Assembly (NCBI GenBank): GCA_027886175.1
Contig: JAJNNQ010000075.1
Span: 5,745,001 to 5,809,000 of the forward strand
Length of the DNA: 64,000 bases
Reading direction: 5' to 3'
DNA from: Phylloscopus collybita
Taxonomy: Eukaryota > Chordata > Aves > Passeriformes > Phylloscopidae
Position numbers and translations under genes: made by a program. This document shows positions 24,213-36,964 of this stretch, in pieces (position 1 is the stretch's first letter; every line of letters starts with the position of its first letter). Under the pieces are notes generated by a model. The model did not search any database, was not told the DNA's origin, and saw nothing but the letters and a program-made list of their open reading frames with translations.

Positions 24213-26632
24213 TACCAGACAGCTCCAGCACAAGGGTTCACAATCTTGTTGTCCCTGATTCTTGCTGCTTCAAATATTCAAATTATTCCCAAGTGCTGCC
24301 AGTTCAACATCAGTGACAGGTACAAACTGATGAATGAAGAAGGGGTTCTCTGAGAATATATGAGTTCATGTTTTGAGACCCTCCCCACCTAAAAATGGCA
24401 TTGAGTTGGATCCTCCCACACATCCAAAATGACTTTTCAAACCATGAAGGTATTTTGCAGAAAGATGAAGTCTGTTTCAATTCTGGAAAAGCAGAAGGAG
24501 ACATTGGCCCTCAGGAAGATAATCCTCTGACATCTTTGCTTCAGTTTGAATTTCAGTTTTGGAACGGATACTGGAGCTGTACTCCTTTGGGAGAGGAATA
24601 TCAGTTTAAAATCACCTCTTAGTGTTTCCCTTTGTCTTGCTCCAAAAGGTTATATCTTTAGGGATTGCTTCTTTGGGTGGTTTTGAGGCCCCACAAATCT
24701 CCTGACACAAAGACCCAGGCTGACTGTCATAGTGTTTTCCAGGTTCCAAGAGCCACCTGAGATATTCAGGCCCTATCTTCTGTGATTTTTATATCTTTGT
24801 TGCATCTACCCTTCACATCTGGCTTATTAGGATGCTCTGATCTAGTCAGTCTGAGATGTCTGATATAGTACAAACCACTGCACAAGTAAGCATTGAACGT
24901 AGAATTTTATACCACAGATTGTCTTCATTTAGACTCAGCAAAGATGTAAGTCTTTTTCTTTTTTTTTCCCCCTTGAAAATATTCTGCATTTCCCTGCAGT
25001 GAAATATGCACAGCATTCCTGCATTCCCCAGTAGAGCTTGCTGATTTTTATAGCTTGTTTTAACGTACAGACTATTGTGATAAAGAGCAGGGGTGATATG
25101 ACATTTGAAAAGCCTCTCGAGAGAAGCAGCAAAGTGGATGGCACTGAAAAATCATTCTGAACCTGAGATAATTTGAGCAGCTCTACACCAGTATTGTTCC
25201 ACTGCTATCAGTGACAGGTGCTTCAGACAGCACGTTTGCTAAGTATCCAAATATATCAGTGGTTGTCTCTCTCAGGAGAGACAGTCTTATCTCTGCTAGG
25301 GCTGACCTGTGGAAAGGTTATTCAGAGAAAATCATCAAGAATTATATCCTGCTGGCCACCATCACATCTCTGGTGAGTGAGAATGCCAGGGAGGATTAGA
25401 AGATCTGGATAAGCTAAAAAAGCAGCAGCCAAATCCCTTCTCAGCAATTTCTTCCCCAGAACTGGCACCTGCACTATCCCATTGTTGTCCTCATCTTAAT
25501 GTGGAAAAAGGTGACAGACTTGTGGGCTGCAGGGAGTTTGAAGCCTCACTGGCTTGTGTTCTCAGGTGATGAGGCTGAAGGTGCCTGGGCTGTAGCACAG
25601 GCTTCCTCTGAGAGCTTGTGCAAAGGACAATTCCCTGCCTCCTGTGTTCTCTGCCTCTCTCTTTCCCAACCAGATAATTTGTGAGACAGTGTCTTTTGTA
25701 TCCCCTGGTCTAATAAACAGCACATACACCTCTAAGATTGCAAGGACCAGAGGGATTCTTCTCTCCCAGATAAGTGTTGCTTTTTTGTGTTTCAAGAGCA
25801 CATAGCACGGCAGGAACTTTCATGTAAGAGGGAGAGAGGCAGAGATATTTTTTTGAACAAGTGCAGCTACTTTGAACTTACCCAGAAAGAACATTATATA
25901 ACATTAAATAATTTAAAAGTTTCAGTTGTCCAAAAGATAGACAGTATTTTTTTTTCTCCAGCTGTGAAGCAGGAATTAGGTGGTCAAATTGAGGGATGGA
26001 ATTTAGTAACCAGTTTTTCAGAGATGATCAGGATATTTTTACTTAGAATATAAAAACTATTCCATGAAATGAAGTAGTTAAAATGTCCATGTTATAATGT
26101 GCCAGCTTTGCTACTCCTGTACCAATGCATAGAAGGGAGGTGATAAGATGAAGCTAAGAGGTACTAACTTCCTAGGCCACCTTCACTGCCTGATCAGAGA
26201 ATATGAGATCATATGTATTTAAATTGCTTCTTACTCGCTAGCCTTCTTGTGTTTAAAAACATTGAAGCAGAAATTTTATTCCTTTCTGTGTTCATCAGCT
26301 CCAGAATAAAGATGAAATGAAGTTATAACCAATGTCATTTGTGTAATAGTCAGGGTCCCTAAATAAATGATGAATAATTTAAGCAAGTGGAGTGATATTT
26401 CTAACTACTTTTTTGCTAAGGAGTCATTCAAGAAGAATTATTTTTGGCAATCATGATGCCAAATCTCTGATCTGTTTACCACTCTTTTTCCTCTCTCCCT
26501 TCTTTACACTAATCTACATGGCAATTAGGATATAAAACCCTTATGGCCAAATAACTTTGCAGGTAAATAAGTTGATTTTTAACTTGAAAGAATCTTCCAA
26601 GTCGGCTCAGACTGGCTGCATTGGGATGCACA
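24213..26632. other. Unique sequence, no gene recognised
   Basis: No named repeat or convincing exon was recognised in this interval. Confidence 0.55.
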
Positions 26633-26638
26633 TGGATA

Positions 26639-27030
26639 TGTGTTACCCATAGGTAAGACTTTGTAAGGGGAAGGCCTTGTAACATGGCTCTGGCCTGTTA
26701 CTTAGGTTAAGTAGAAGGGAACTATGGGAGAGTGACTCAGCTGGGATAGGGGTAGAGAGATGTGAGAGTTGGGAGAGATGGGAGACACATGAGAGATGTG
26801 AGGGATGTGAGGGACATGAGAGATTTACAAGATCTGTGACTCGTGCTGTGTGACTGCCACATGTCCACATCCTGGTGTATGGTGGTTGGTTGACTTGGGC
26901 TTGTTGTGCCTTAAAACTAGGTAAACTGATAACTGGCTAACTGCTTAAAAAGGCCAGGGTTTGGGCCATAAAGAGCTCTCCTTTGCACCTGCCCAGGGTC
27001 CCTATGTCGCTCATTACCACAACAGATGCG
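26639..27030 (+). mobile_element. Probable solo LTR, family not identified
   Basis: The sequence starts TGTGTTACCC. It contains a TATA-like CTTAAAAAGG near 26945 and a CCATAAAGAG near 26967 that could be the polyadenylation region, and then runs into CTCATTACCACAACA (ending 27023), which reads like an LTR U5 end. The heptamer TGGATAT occurs immediately left (26633-26639) and right (27031-27037), which would give a 6 bp target duplication TGGATA. With that duplication the element would end ATGCG rather than CA, so the right boundary could instead be 27023 without a duplication. I favour an LTR on composition and order of signals. It does not resemble the other LTRs in the window. Confidence 0.5.
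26751..26826. repeat. Purine-rich minisatellite-like stretch (GAGAGATG/TGAGGGATG)
   Basis: Imperfect 8-10 bp units built from GAGAGATG and GTGAGGGATG repeat about eight times inside the probable LTR. The minus strand encodes a Ser/His/Leu/Pro-rich frame that is a repeat artefact. Confidence 0.7.
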
Positions 27031-27037
27031 TGGATAT

Positions 27038-30000
27038 CCCCACACATGGACTGAAAGGAGACTGAGATGCCAGCAAATAGATCACATGGAGAAGGGAGAG
27101 TTAAACAGAAGTGATTTGAGCTGCTAAAACAAATGATACCCTTACTACATCTTTAGTTTCCAAACAGTACATGCCGTTAAAAAAACCCAACAAACTTATA
27201 TGTAACTCTATATACAATATTGGACTTGACAACCTCCAACATTGGAAAATGTCAGAGGATAGTTGATGGTTGTGTAGAATTTCTTCTACCTTGTATTATT
27301 TGCTTGACATATTTAAGCACTTTAGATTTCTGTCATTTGAAAACATTTTGATTTCTGAGATATTAATTCAGCCCTTGTCTGTTTTATATGCTGTCTTTTC
27401 CCTAAAAATCCATCTTGTTTTATGGACTGTGATATTGAATGCATGTGTGATAGGGAAACCAAGGACAGGATGGGGAAGCAATAAATTTTTAATTTAAAAA
27501 ATTTTAAACGTATTAAAATTTCTTTTTCTTATACCTATAGTCAGATACATTAGCTGGTCCACTAAGATTAAATATATTTTCCCTTACTGATTCAAATATC
27601 CCTTTAATGTCAGTTTGTACAGTGGTTCAAGTGTAAGCAAAAACATTATTTACATTAGCCTTTACAAGATGTGATAAACACACAAATCCCTACCAGTAGA
27701 GGCATCAACTACAACTTACTATAAGTAAATAATGAGGAGGAAGAGTTGCTCCCTGATGCATTGATGCTGGTTTCAAAGAGACTTAATGAGACATACACCT
27801 GCCAAACACTAATGTGCAAGTTAAAAGACATGGGAACTGTGTTTAAATTTCTTTCATGAAAATGTTCAGTCCTCCTTGCTCATTGCTCACATATAAATAT
27901 GTGCAGGTAAAAAAAAAAAAAAAAGAAGGTGGAAGGGGATGTTTACAAAGGTGTTTGATCCAGATCTGCTCCAGTGTTGAGGAATAGGACATGTTTTTTC
28001 CTCTACAAATTGGCATCTCAGGCTCTCCTTCAGACAAAAAAAAAAACCCCGCACATTCATTTTAGCATTCACTGGAAACTAGTCTCATGTTCAGCCAGAT
28101 GAATTTCCTTATAGCTCTTCATTATAATCACCCACCAGTCTCAGTTATCAACAAAGAAAATAGTCTTTATCACTGGGGTCTAGGTATCGAAATCAGCAGG
28201 GCTGTAGCAACAATTAAGGGGAACAACACCATGGATGCACAGTTCTTTATCTCAAAACTCACAACCCCTGTGCACAGCCCTAGTTGTAACATAGCAATAT
28301 ATTACTCCCTTTCACTATGGGACATTGAGGCCAGGGGACCATGATAAAAATGCTGTCTTAATAGCACATGCACAATTTGACATTGGGGTTTTATTCTGCC
28401 AGACAAGCTAATGGGTCATATAAGTGTCAGAGGTATTACCATCTACAATTATCACTAACAGCTTGCTTAACACAGCACATTTCCCCACGACATGCCTTTC
28501 CACTTCCTGGGGAGCCTTATGCCTGCCAATCCACAGCCAAAGTTATCATCTAATTAAACAAAGGTAAAACAGTCCTGACGAACCTGGGAATTGTTTGATT
28601 CAGCTGCCAAACTTAGGTCTCCAGTATCATTTTAAACATCTCACTGAACCATGCTTGGCCTCCTGCTGCAGGTTTCCTGCAAGCCCTCTGTCACATCTGC
28701 CAGTTCCTGCAGGTGTCTCAGGTATTCAGTGGTTCAGCTGACTCTAACCTTGATAGCTGTGTTAAGCTAGAGCCCAATGCTATCTTATAGACTGCTTTTT
28801 AATGATGTTGGCAAGATTCACAGTCTAATAAATTGAGGTTGGCATCAATGTTGGTTTTCAGAGGTCAGAGGTGAAACACAGAGTTCCAAGGACCTGAGGG
28901 AACACACGGATTCTGATTGTTCTGGCCAGCCTGAAAACATCTTCTGTAATCTTCCTCTGCAAACTCTCTCTTTCTTTTCAGCCTGGGTGTTTAACTGGTT
29001 GTGTTCAAAGTCAGACTTAGTATGATGCAGCTGCATAACTCTAGGGGAGGCTTAGGAGGAAACAACTGAGTTGTGAGAAAGCTCTGTGGAAAACCTTATC
29101 CAGGGTATTTACCCTTTCTGTCCCCTTTGCCCTTCCAGGAGCTGGATTTTAGTCCAGCCCTTGCCCTTGCCCTTTGTCTGAACTATACTGCAGGTATGTC
29201 CATGCCTGGCCTGGCATCTTGCAGATCCTGACTTGCTGTCTTGAACTCACAGCCGGCTCATCATCTGATCTGATGTGGTGACTGCTGCTTTCTGCTGGCA
29301 GAGATGCTCTGCTGTTCTGGTTTAGGTGCTGTGGGGCTGTACCCCTTGCCTTCCAGAGCACTGCCCTGCTCTCCTGGCTGTCACCTCCACCCTATGGCTC
29401 TCCTCCCCTTCCAGAGCAGCCCACCTTCACAGCTCTCTGACATAAAGTGTAAAGGACTTGTCCATTTAAGGCTCTGGAAAGCATCTGATGTGTGTCACAG
29501 ACTCCTACTGCCAATTAGAGCAATGTATCTGCAGAACAGACTCATGAAAGTGCTTATATCCAGCAAGAAAACAAAATTATTTAGGATCCTGCCACGTCTG
29601 TGCACGCTTCCTCACTTCCCTGTTGCTACGTGGCAAGCACAAACATGTAGCTAAAATATCAAGCAGTGATCTTGTGACCACTTTTTTTGGAACCAAACTT
29701 GTGACTTGTGGTGGCACCTTGTGCTTTGCCTTTCCTCCACACAAACTCAGAGGAGAGGAAGGGAATATCACAAAGTCAAAACCTAATCCCAAAAGAAGAG
29801 GTGGGCTACTGCTAGCATATGACAGTGGCCATGAAAAAGACATGGTGGAGCTTGGCAAACCTTGGCCACTGAAAAGTTAAATCCCTTCAAAGAGAAGTAG
29901 TCAAGTCTAATTCTATTCTATTCAAACCTACTATAACTGCCCTTGTTTAATAAAAATTTTCATTACAGTGATGACCATATGACCCACTGACAAAATCTGA

Positions 30001-32344
30001 CATAGCAATTTTAACATGTATTTTACATCTATAATAGCAGTGTGATATGAGCAGAAGGTAGCATTACTTTTCCTGTTTGAAGATGTTAGGCAATTCTACC
30101 TGCCTCCTGACAGTTCCTGAGGCAAAGGAAAGGAGTAATTTCACTTTTGGCAATGACAATAGAAACAGAAATATTTGGGAAAAAACTTTTCCCTGACAAT
30201 TTTACAGTAAAATGGCAGCTATTTGTACATTTAGAAATCAAATTGAATATCCATTACACAAGTTGCAAGTTCTCATGCCATATTTTAACCAGGTGAAAAT
30301 ATCACCCCTGTAAATTCAGATATAATTCCTGTGTCTTTTGTTCCTTTTATTACTGTGCTCCAGGAGTGACTGAGCTGCTCATTTGAGAGGAAAAAAATAG
30401 ATGGAAAGAGGGGGAATAAATGGATTGGATGTTTAATTTTTGGTGGATGATCATCATCCTACTCTGAGAGATGATTTCTTTTAGGTCACTGAGGTTTGTA
30501 CTCTCAGATAATCCCTGTTTTCTGGGCAAGCACAAACAAAAAAAAGTGCAGGCAACAAGAATTAAGAATAATATGGGAGCTGCAAACTACCAAACCTGGT
30601 TTTTACCCTTCTCAAAGAAGACACCTCTGAAGGTACACATGCAATTGACTCCTGTGAGAGCACCAAAGAGAAGGAAATCTCTGCTCTTCTTAATAAGAAA
30701 AGGTCTCGCTCTTTAAATACAGGACTCTCTGGAGTGACACTCACCTAAAACATCCAAATTTTGACTTCATAGGTAGCTACTGTAGCTTTTTACTTCTGGG
30801 TTTGCTAGTTTAAGTATTCCAAAAGTACACTATAGTAATGCCATGCTTGTGTTCCAATAGCACCTTGTGATTTGGTGGGCTGCACAGGAAAACACCACGC
30901 ATCACACACCAGAATAGAGAACTGTGAGCCATGGCTCTGTGTTCTATATCCTTACAGCCATACATGTTTTTAAAGGCACTTTTCCATTCCACACTAACCC
31001 ACGGTCAGCACAAGGAATAACTTTTGGCAGCAATGGGTTTTCTCTTTCTTTGTCTCGACTGAATCAAGGCCCCAAGCCTCTCTCTGAAGGGTAAGTTCTT
31101 TGGGACAGAGCTAAATTACACAGTGTTTAATCCAACACTGTATGCACCTGACACAGTCATACTGGATAAGACTGGGACATACATGTCAGTTGATTGGAGC
31201 CTTGGCTAGTTTGTCTGGAAGTTATTTTTCTAGATGATCATTTCCAACTTGGAATATGATAAATGGCTAAAAACAGTAAAGGGTCAACAGGCCTGTCATA
31301 AAAATATTCGCAGTCGAACTATTCAGAGAGACAGTGATGAATCTTCAGTGAATTCCTTGGTATTTTTAAGATCAAATCCACATACAGTAGGGAACATTCC
31401 CTTTGCTGGATTTCCCAAGAGCTGGATAAGCAGTTCCAGAAGGAGAAAGCAGCATTAACCACCACCTGCTCTGAAATGTCAGCGGTCACTGTCACAGAAA
31501 TGGAGAGACACCAAGCTAATTTCTTAGCAAGTAAGTTCACTACAATACCATCCCTCCAGCCCAGGGGCAAAAGTAGGAGACCTTATGACACACTGGTGTT
31601 CATCTAAAGTCAGTTCTTCTTAACATCAGGACTAGCGCTGCTACTGAGACATACTTTTAAGAAAATTTCTCTGACTTTGGAAAACTTAACCCAATGATCT
31701 TATTTTTATTCTTCCTTCCAGAGTGCACTCTGCTGTCACTTACAAGGCTAATGCTCTAAATTCTCACGCTGGCTTTCACTGCAGAATCTTGAAGTATTTT
31801 GCAAGCATTAGTGGATTAAGTTTTCCTCCATCTGAGGAGAGGACAGTAAGTGGTAATTATTGCAGTGTTATTTGGTTGCTATCTCTCCATGACTAGAATA
31901 GTGTCACTTTAAATGGCTTAAAGCCCTGAGCATGTTTATGATGCTGTGATTCTACAGATGGGGAAAACAGAAAGAGATGTTTTCCCTGAACTGCTTCTTA
32001 AGCCACTGGTGAGACTGGGAACAGAGTGCAACCTGGCACACATTGCCAAGTTCTGAACTCTAGCCCAGGCCCTCCCTCTTTCTGTGCATGCTTGTCACAG
32101 AGAAAGTACATTTTCTGTGCAGTCTGAGAACACTTTTTACCATTTAGTAAAAGAAAGGAGAAAAAAGAAATCAACCCAATCCATGACCATTTGGGAAGCT
32201 GGTTAAGATTTACTCTGTGATGTCTCAAGAGCTGGGACTCAGACCTAAGACTAATTTCTGCTTTTGGATTGCACCGTGTTCCTGGTCTATCATATCCTCT
32301 CTGAAAAGTGTCACACTCACTTTTCAGCTGGAGACTTAGCAAAG
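27038..32344. other. Unique sequence, no gene recognised
   Basis: This is the longest repeat-poor stretch in the first half of the window. GC content rises locally around 28650-28760 and 29120-29420, with open frames of up to 116 codons (29304-29654, plus strand). None shows a domain, splice context or start context I can defend, and they overlap frames on the other strand. Confidence 0.5.
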
Positions 32345-32680
32345 GTAGACCTTATTGTAGCCTTTCAGTACTTGAAAGGAGCTTAAAGAAAAGATGGGGA
32401 TAGGATTTTTAGCAAGGCTTGTTACGATAAGTAATGGTTTTAAACTGAGAAAGGGTCAATTTAAATTAGATATAAGGAAGAAGATTTTTATTATAAGGGT
32501 GACAAAATACAGGAAAAGGTTGCACAGAGAAGTTGTAGGCGCCCCATCCTTGGAAACATTCAAGGTCAGGTTGGTCAGGGCTCTGAGCTACCTGATCAAG
32601 CTGATAGTCATTGCAGGGAAGTTGGAAATTGGCCCTTAAAGGTCCCTTCAAACCCAAACTATTCCATCATTCTGTGAATC
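32345..32680 (+). mobile_element. CR1 LINE 3' end with ORF2 C-terminus
   Basis: The plus strand carries the last part of CR1 ORF2: frames encode LDIRKKIFI (near 32467) and REVVGAPSLETFKVRL (near 32530), the conserved C-terminal wording of avian CR1. The short 3' UTR GGTCCCTTCAAACCCAAACT follows at 32641, and the degenerate terminal ATTCCATCATTCTGTGAATC ends the element at 32680. It is 5'-truncated and frameshifted. Confidence 0.92.
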
Positions 32681-33395
32681 AGCCTTATAAAAACTCATAA
32701 GCCTGTTTCAAAAATAAATACAGCATAATCTTTTTTTTTTTTTATTAACTTGTGAATACCATGAGAGTTTGGATCTCACTGGAATATCTTCTCTTACTTC
32801 TTGTTTCAGGGTGTTCTTCACATTTTACCTTTAAAAATCTGCTTTCTCTGCAGCTACTTATTTTGTTTTGTTGCCATGTTGTAAAACACACCAGCTTTCA
32901 TTACTTATCCTTTAAATTCTTTTAAACTCCTGTTCTCTAGCTTGAGAAGTCACTAAAATGGTTGATTTCATCTCCTGGGTAATTTGGTTATTACTGAGTT
33001 GTGTTTTGTATTTCTTTCCTTCTTTATGTCTCTAAGAAACTAGAACATGATTTAACAAGATTAAAATCAATGAATGCCTGTTCAGAGACCAGTGCTTATT
33101 AGACTAGGTGTCATCTATCTTTCAGCTGGAAGTTTTGTGAATGTGTGAACCTCTATGGATACCCCTAAGATGCTAACATCTGCACAAAATGATTCTGTGA
33201 AAGCTTTATATTTCTTTATTTATTTCTTTTCCTCTTAGTTTTCTGCTTGCTGCTGAAATCTGGTTTTCAGCTGAGAGAAAGAGGGAAGTAAGTGAGAATG
33301 AATGTCAGTCTGACAAGAATTACATCATTCTATGCTAACAGAAGCCTCTGTGGTTTGCACGGATGTCTCTACAGTCCTGAGCAATAAATCAAAAC
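32681..33395. other. Spacer between CR1 copies, T-rich patch
   Basis: A short T-tract lies near 32731-32742. No gene is recognised. Confidence 0.55.
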
Positions 33396-33575
33396 AGAGA
33401 ATCACAGAATGGTTTGGATCAGAAGGAACATAAAGATCATTTCACTCTGAACCCTCTGCCATGGTTGGGGACACCTGCCACTATTCCAGGTTGCTCAGAG
33501 CCCATGGCCTTGAACACTTCCAGGGACAGGGCATCCACAGCTTCTCTGTGCCAGGGCCTCACCACCCTCAAGTAG
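33396..33575 (-). mobile_element. CR1 LINE 3' end
   Basis: This is the reverse complement of the CR1 terminus: AATCACAGAATGGTTTGGATC at 33400, then CATGGTTGGGGACACCTGCC, GGTTGCTCAGAGCCCATGG and CACTTCCAGGGACAGGGCAT, to CCAGGGCCTCACCACCCTCA. It is cut off at about 33575, right before a purine-only tract, so the tract or a deletion marks its 5' end. Confidence 0.92.
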
Positions 33576-33588
33576 CATGATGGAATCA

Positions 33589-33715
33589 GAAAAAAAGGGA
33601 GGAGTGGAGAGAAGGGGAGAGGAGCAGAGAGGAGGGAAGGGAAGGGAAGGGAAGGGAAGGGAAGGGAAGGGAAGGGAAGGGAAGGGAAGGGAAGGGAAGG
33701 GAAGGGAAGGGAAAT
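33589..33715. repeat. (GGGAA)n pentanucleotide in a polypurine tract
   Basis: Sixteen or so perfect GGGAA units (33633-33714) follow an imperfect GGAGA/GAGAGG purine run. Apart from single pyrimidines at about 33605 and 33625 the strand is all purine for about 125 bp. Such tracts can form triplexes, and the repeated GGG can form quadruplexes. The minus-strand frame with (PFPSL)n is an artefact. Confidence 0.95.
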
Positions 33716-36109
33716 CATAAACTGATGAGTTAAGCCATATTTCACTAATGAACAGAGCTGTTTAGATATTGCAGTAGTGGAAGGTAAATTTGCTGATGTC
33801 TCGTGCTCAGGCTGTCTGTTAAAGATATTTTCCATTTTTGCCTCATCTTCTATAGCAAATATTATACCCTATTAAAGATATAGGTTTTATTATATATAAG
33901 ATATTTTTCTGCTCATGTAGTTTGTGGTACTCACAAAGCTGAAGTTATTAGACAGTAGATTCATTCACTATTAAGGTCCTTTTCCATTTTCACTCCTTAC
34001 TTCTCAAGCAGGTTACGCAGGATTTTGGAATTGCTCTGCTATTTTGCTCTCAGGAAATTCTGGTTTGCATTCTTGTATTTCCATTTAAAATAGACTCTTC
34101 CTGAGCTGTTTCAGTAAAAAGCCTGAAGGGTTTATTCATCCCCATCAAATTAAATTTATTTAAACTTTGAGCATAAAGAAAATACAAGCATAAATAGGGA
34201 CCAAGCTGTCAACTTGACTCATCATTTACAGTTAACAGGATTAACTGGGTAGAGCAACCAATGTGAAAAACATCTCAGAGTACTGCCACAGGATAACAGG
34301 GCATATTTTTGTATTGACAACCTTCTCTCTTGTCTTGCTCTCTCTCCATATAATTTTTGCTGTTTAATTAAGCAATATAGGGTTTCTATAGCACTGTCTC
34401 AAATCGGGCACAAAATATTTTCTTACTTGCATGTTTCCATGACAGTATGGTGAAAGATTCTGGTATACATAAGGGAAGATAGATTCCTACCTACACCATA
34501 CTCAGACTTTGTGCTTGGGGGAAAAAAAAAATCTCATTACTGTAAATGAAACACAGGTAGTGGAGCTCATCCACAATCTTATTTCATGTGGACCACCAGA
34601 CATTTTTGAGATGGTACTTCTCAGTACCATTCACCTGTGATAGGTTTGGCATAAAATCACAGGGCTAAAAGGAATTGCTCAAGCTGAAATCAGTTAATTG
34701 CATTCTTCTTGGTTAATAAGCAAATATTATGTAAGGTAACAAAGAGGGATTCTTTTTCAAAGCGTGCAATTTTACTTAAAACAAAGTATCTGGTTGAAAT
34801 CAACAGAGGATGTTCTGTGATTTTAATGGGTTTTGGCACCAAACCAGACCATTTTCAGCAGGCATGATGCTCTGACATAGCTGTCAACAAATACTGCTCT
34901 TCAGTTATGTGCATGACTGACTGACTTTCTGTATTGCTGTAACTGCTTTTGCTTCAAAACATTTCTGTAAAGAAGAATGTTGGTTTCACCCCACAAGTCC
35001 ATTCTAGTACAGTATCCTTCTCTCTGAAAATGGTCTGTATCAGAATAGAAGATGAGAAAAATAGAAAATAAAGAATTAATTGTTGCAGTGAAAGGGAAAT
35101 TTTGTAAATATGTGGACTAACAAAACCCTCAGACACTCCTCAACATCTGACAATTTTTCTCCTCCCCAGGATCAGGCTCAATCAGGTCTGTACCATATAG
35201 CCTGTACCATATTTAAGGGACTATCTATCTAAGTGTACGGGTACTTTCAAAAGCAGCAGAAATAAGCCCAAGGCATTGCTACATAAAATACCATCCATTA
35301 GCAAGTGCATAGATTATAGGTGTTTCTCTATTTTTCTCTATTTTTGAACAAAACCTAAACAAGACCATGCTGGGTTTTGTTCTCTGCTTTGGAGGGTTAG
35401 TCAGAATTTGAATTGAATTTTGTCTTTGCACAAGGGTTGAAAATACATTTTTTTCCTTATAGTTAAAAATCAAAATAATTTGCTTTTCTTTTAATTAAAA
35501 AAATAACAACTAGCCTGAATGCTTAGCCATATTTAATCCATGTTCCTTATTAGGACAGCAAATGACAGAGTGTTTGTGGCCAGATGGAGAAATTATGATG
35601 ATATTCCTTCAAGCTCTCCCCACAGTGTTTCAGTGCCCCTTTGAGGAATTAATGTTTTTCTTGACTTATGACCTTGAATCTAGAAATTTCTCTACAGACT
35701 GCAGCAGTAATGTATATTCCTTGCTTTTGTTGGCTGACTATAAGTCGGATCACAGATGTCTTTCATTTTGTACCTAGGCAGTAAGTAGGGATGTAATCAT
35801 TACCTGAAAAGAAAAGAATGCAGAATGTCTGGAAGGCATACAATGAGCTGTTAAATATAAGAAAACTACTCAGATCTTGTGAAAGAGAAATCTTTGATGA
35901 GAACATTTTCATTTTGGTGCCTGAATATGAAATCACTGGGTAAAGGAAACCGATGGATGTGAAACATGTATGGGAATAACATGTTCTTAGGGTTTACAGA
36001 CTGAAATTCCTCCCCTCCTGATCCAGACTAATGAATTCCCACATTCACACCTTGTGTTGCCATTTGATGGAGAACTAGGCTGATGGTAGCACTGTAAATT
36101 TCAACAAAA
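33716..36109. other. Unique AT-rich sequence, no gene recognised
   Basis: No named repeat was recognised. A short direct repeat CTGTACCATAT occurs twice at about 35188-35213. Confidence 0.55.
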
Positions 36110-36815
36110 TAAAAGCAAAGTCCTGCTCTTGAAGGGGAACAACCCCCTGCAGAATACCTGCTGAGAGTTGAGAAGATCAGAAGCTGCAAAGCAGCCTTGC
36201 AGAGAATGTCCTGAAGTCCTGGCGGACATCCAGTAATCCAGAAATGTGCCCTCACAATAAAAGTGCCCAACAGTTTCCAGGGATGCATTAGGAAGAGCAT
36301 TGCTTGGAAGTCAAAGCCCTGGTAAGAGCCACCAGGAGATCTGAGTCCAGATGTGGACAAGAGAGACATGAACATACAGGAGGGAATCCAGTGGATGTGC
36401 AAAAAAGATGCATGGGCAGGAGATCTCTCCTAAGAGGAAAATCTGAGAGAATTGGGCATTGTTCAGCCTGGAGAAGAGAAGGATCAGGGGATTCTTATTC
36501 ATGTGTATACATCCCTGAAGTGAGCATGCAAAGAGGACAGAGCCAGGCTCTCTGTGGTTATACCCAGTGACAGGACCAGAGGCAATGGGCACAAACACAG
36601 GAGGTTCCCTCTGAACATGAGGATACATTTTCTCCTGTGGGAGTGATTGCCACTGGCACAGTCTGTCCAGGAAGGCTGTGGAATCTCCATCTTTGGAAAC
36701 ACTAAAAAGTTGTCTGAACACAGTCCTGAGCAACTCTCAGTAGGTGCTCCTGCTTGAAAAGGGAGGTTGGACCAGTTGACCTCCAGAGGTCCTATCCAAC
36801 ATTAGTGGTACTATA
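36110..36815 (+). mobile_element. CR1 LINE, 3' 0.7 kb with much of the ORF2 C-terminal region
   Basis: This is the best-preserved CR1 copy here. In order it shows the TGAAGGGGAACAACCCC segment (36129), GTGCCCTCACAATAAAAG and GCATTAGGAAGAGCATTGC (36286-36304), AGAGAGACATGAACATACAG (36361), a segment encoding FSLEKRR (36462-36482), RTRGNGHK (36572-36595), and the terminal GGTTGGACCAGTTGACCTCCAGAGG (36764). The final octamer-like tail has decayed. Frameshifts and a deletion after 36310 prevent any product. The 140- and 124-codon minus-strand frames are antisense artefacts. Confidence 0.93.
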
Positions 36816-36843
36816 CACTTTAATCACTGTAAATAATAGTTAT

Positions 36844-36964
36844 GGGTGGTTTTGGTTTTTTTGGTTTGGTTTGGTTTGGTTTGGTTTTTTTTTTTTTTGT
36901 GGTTTTGGTTTGGTTTGGTTTGGTTTGGTTTGGTTTGGTTTGGTTTGTTTGGGTTTTTTTTGTG
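36844..36964. repeat. 121 bp G/T-only tract with (GGTTT)n
   Basis: All 121 bases are G or T on the plus strand, with (GGTTT)n blocks at about 36861-36884 and 36906-36947. It starts about 30 bp after the CR1 3' end, so it may have grown from the insertion's tail region. It is the mirror class of the A/C-only tracts. Confidence 0.93.
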
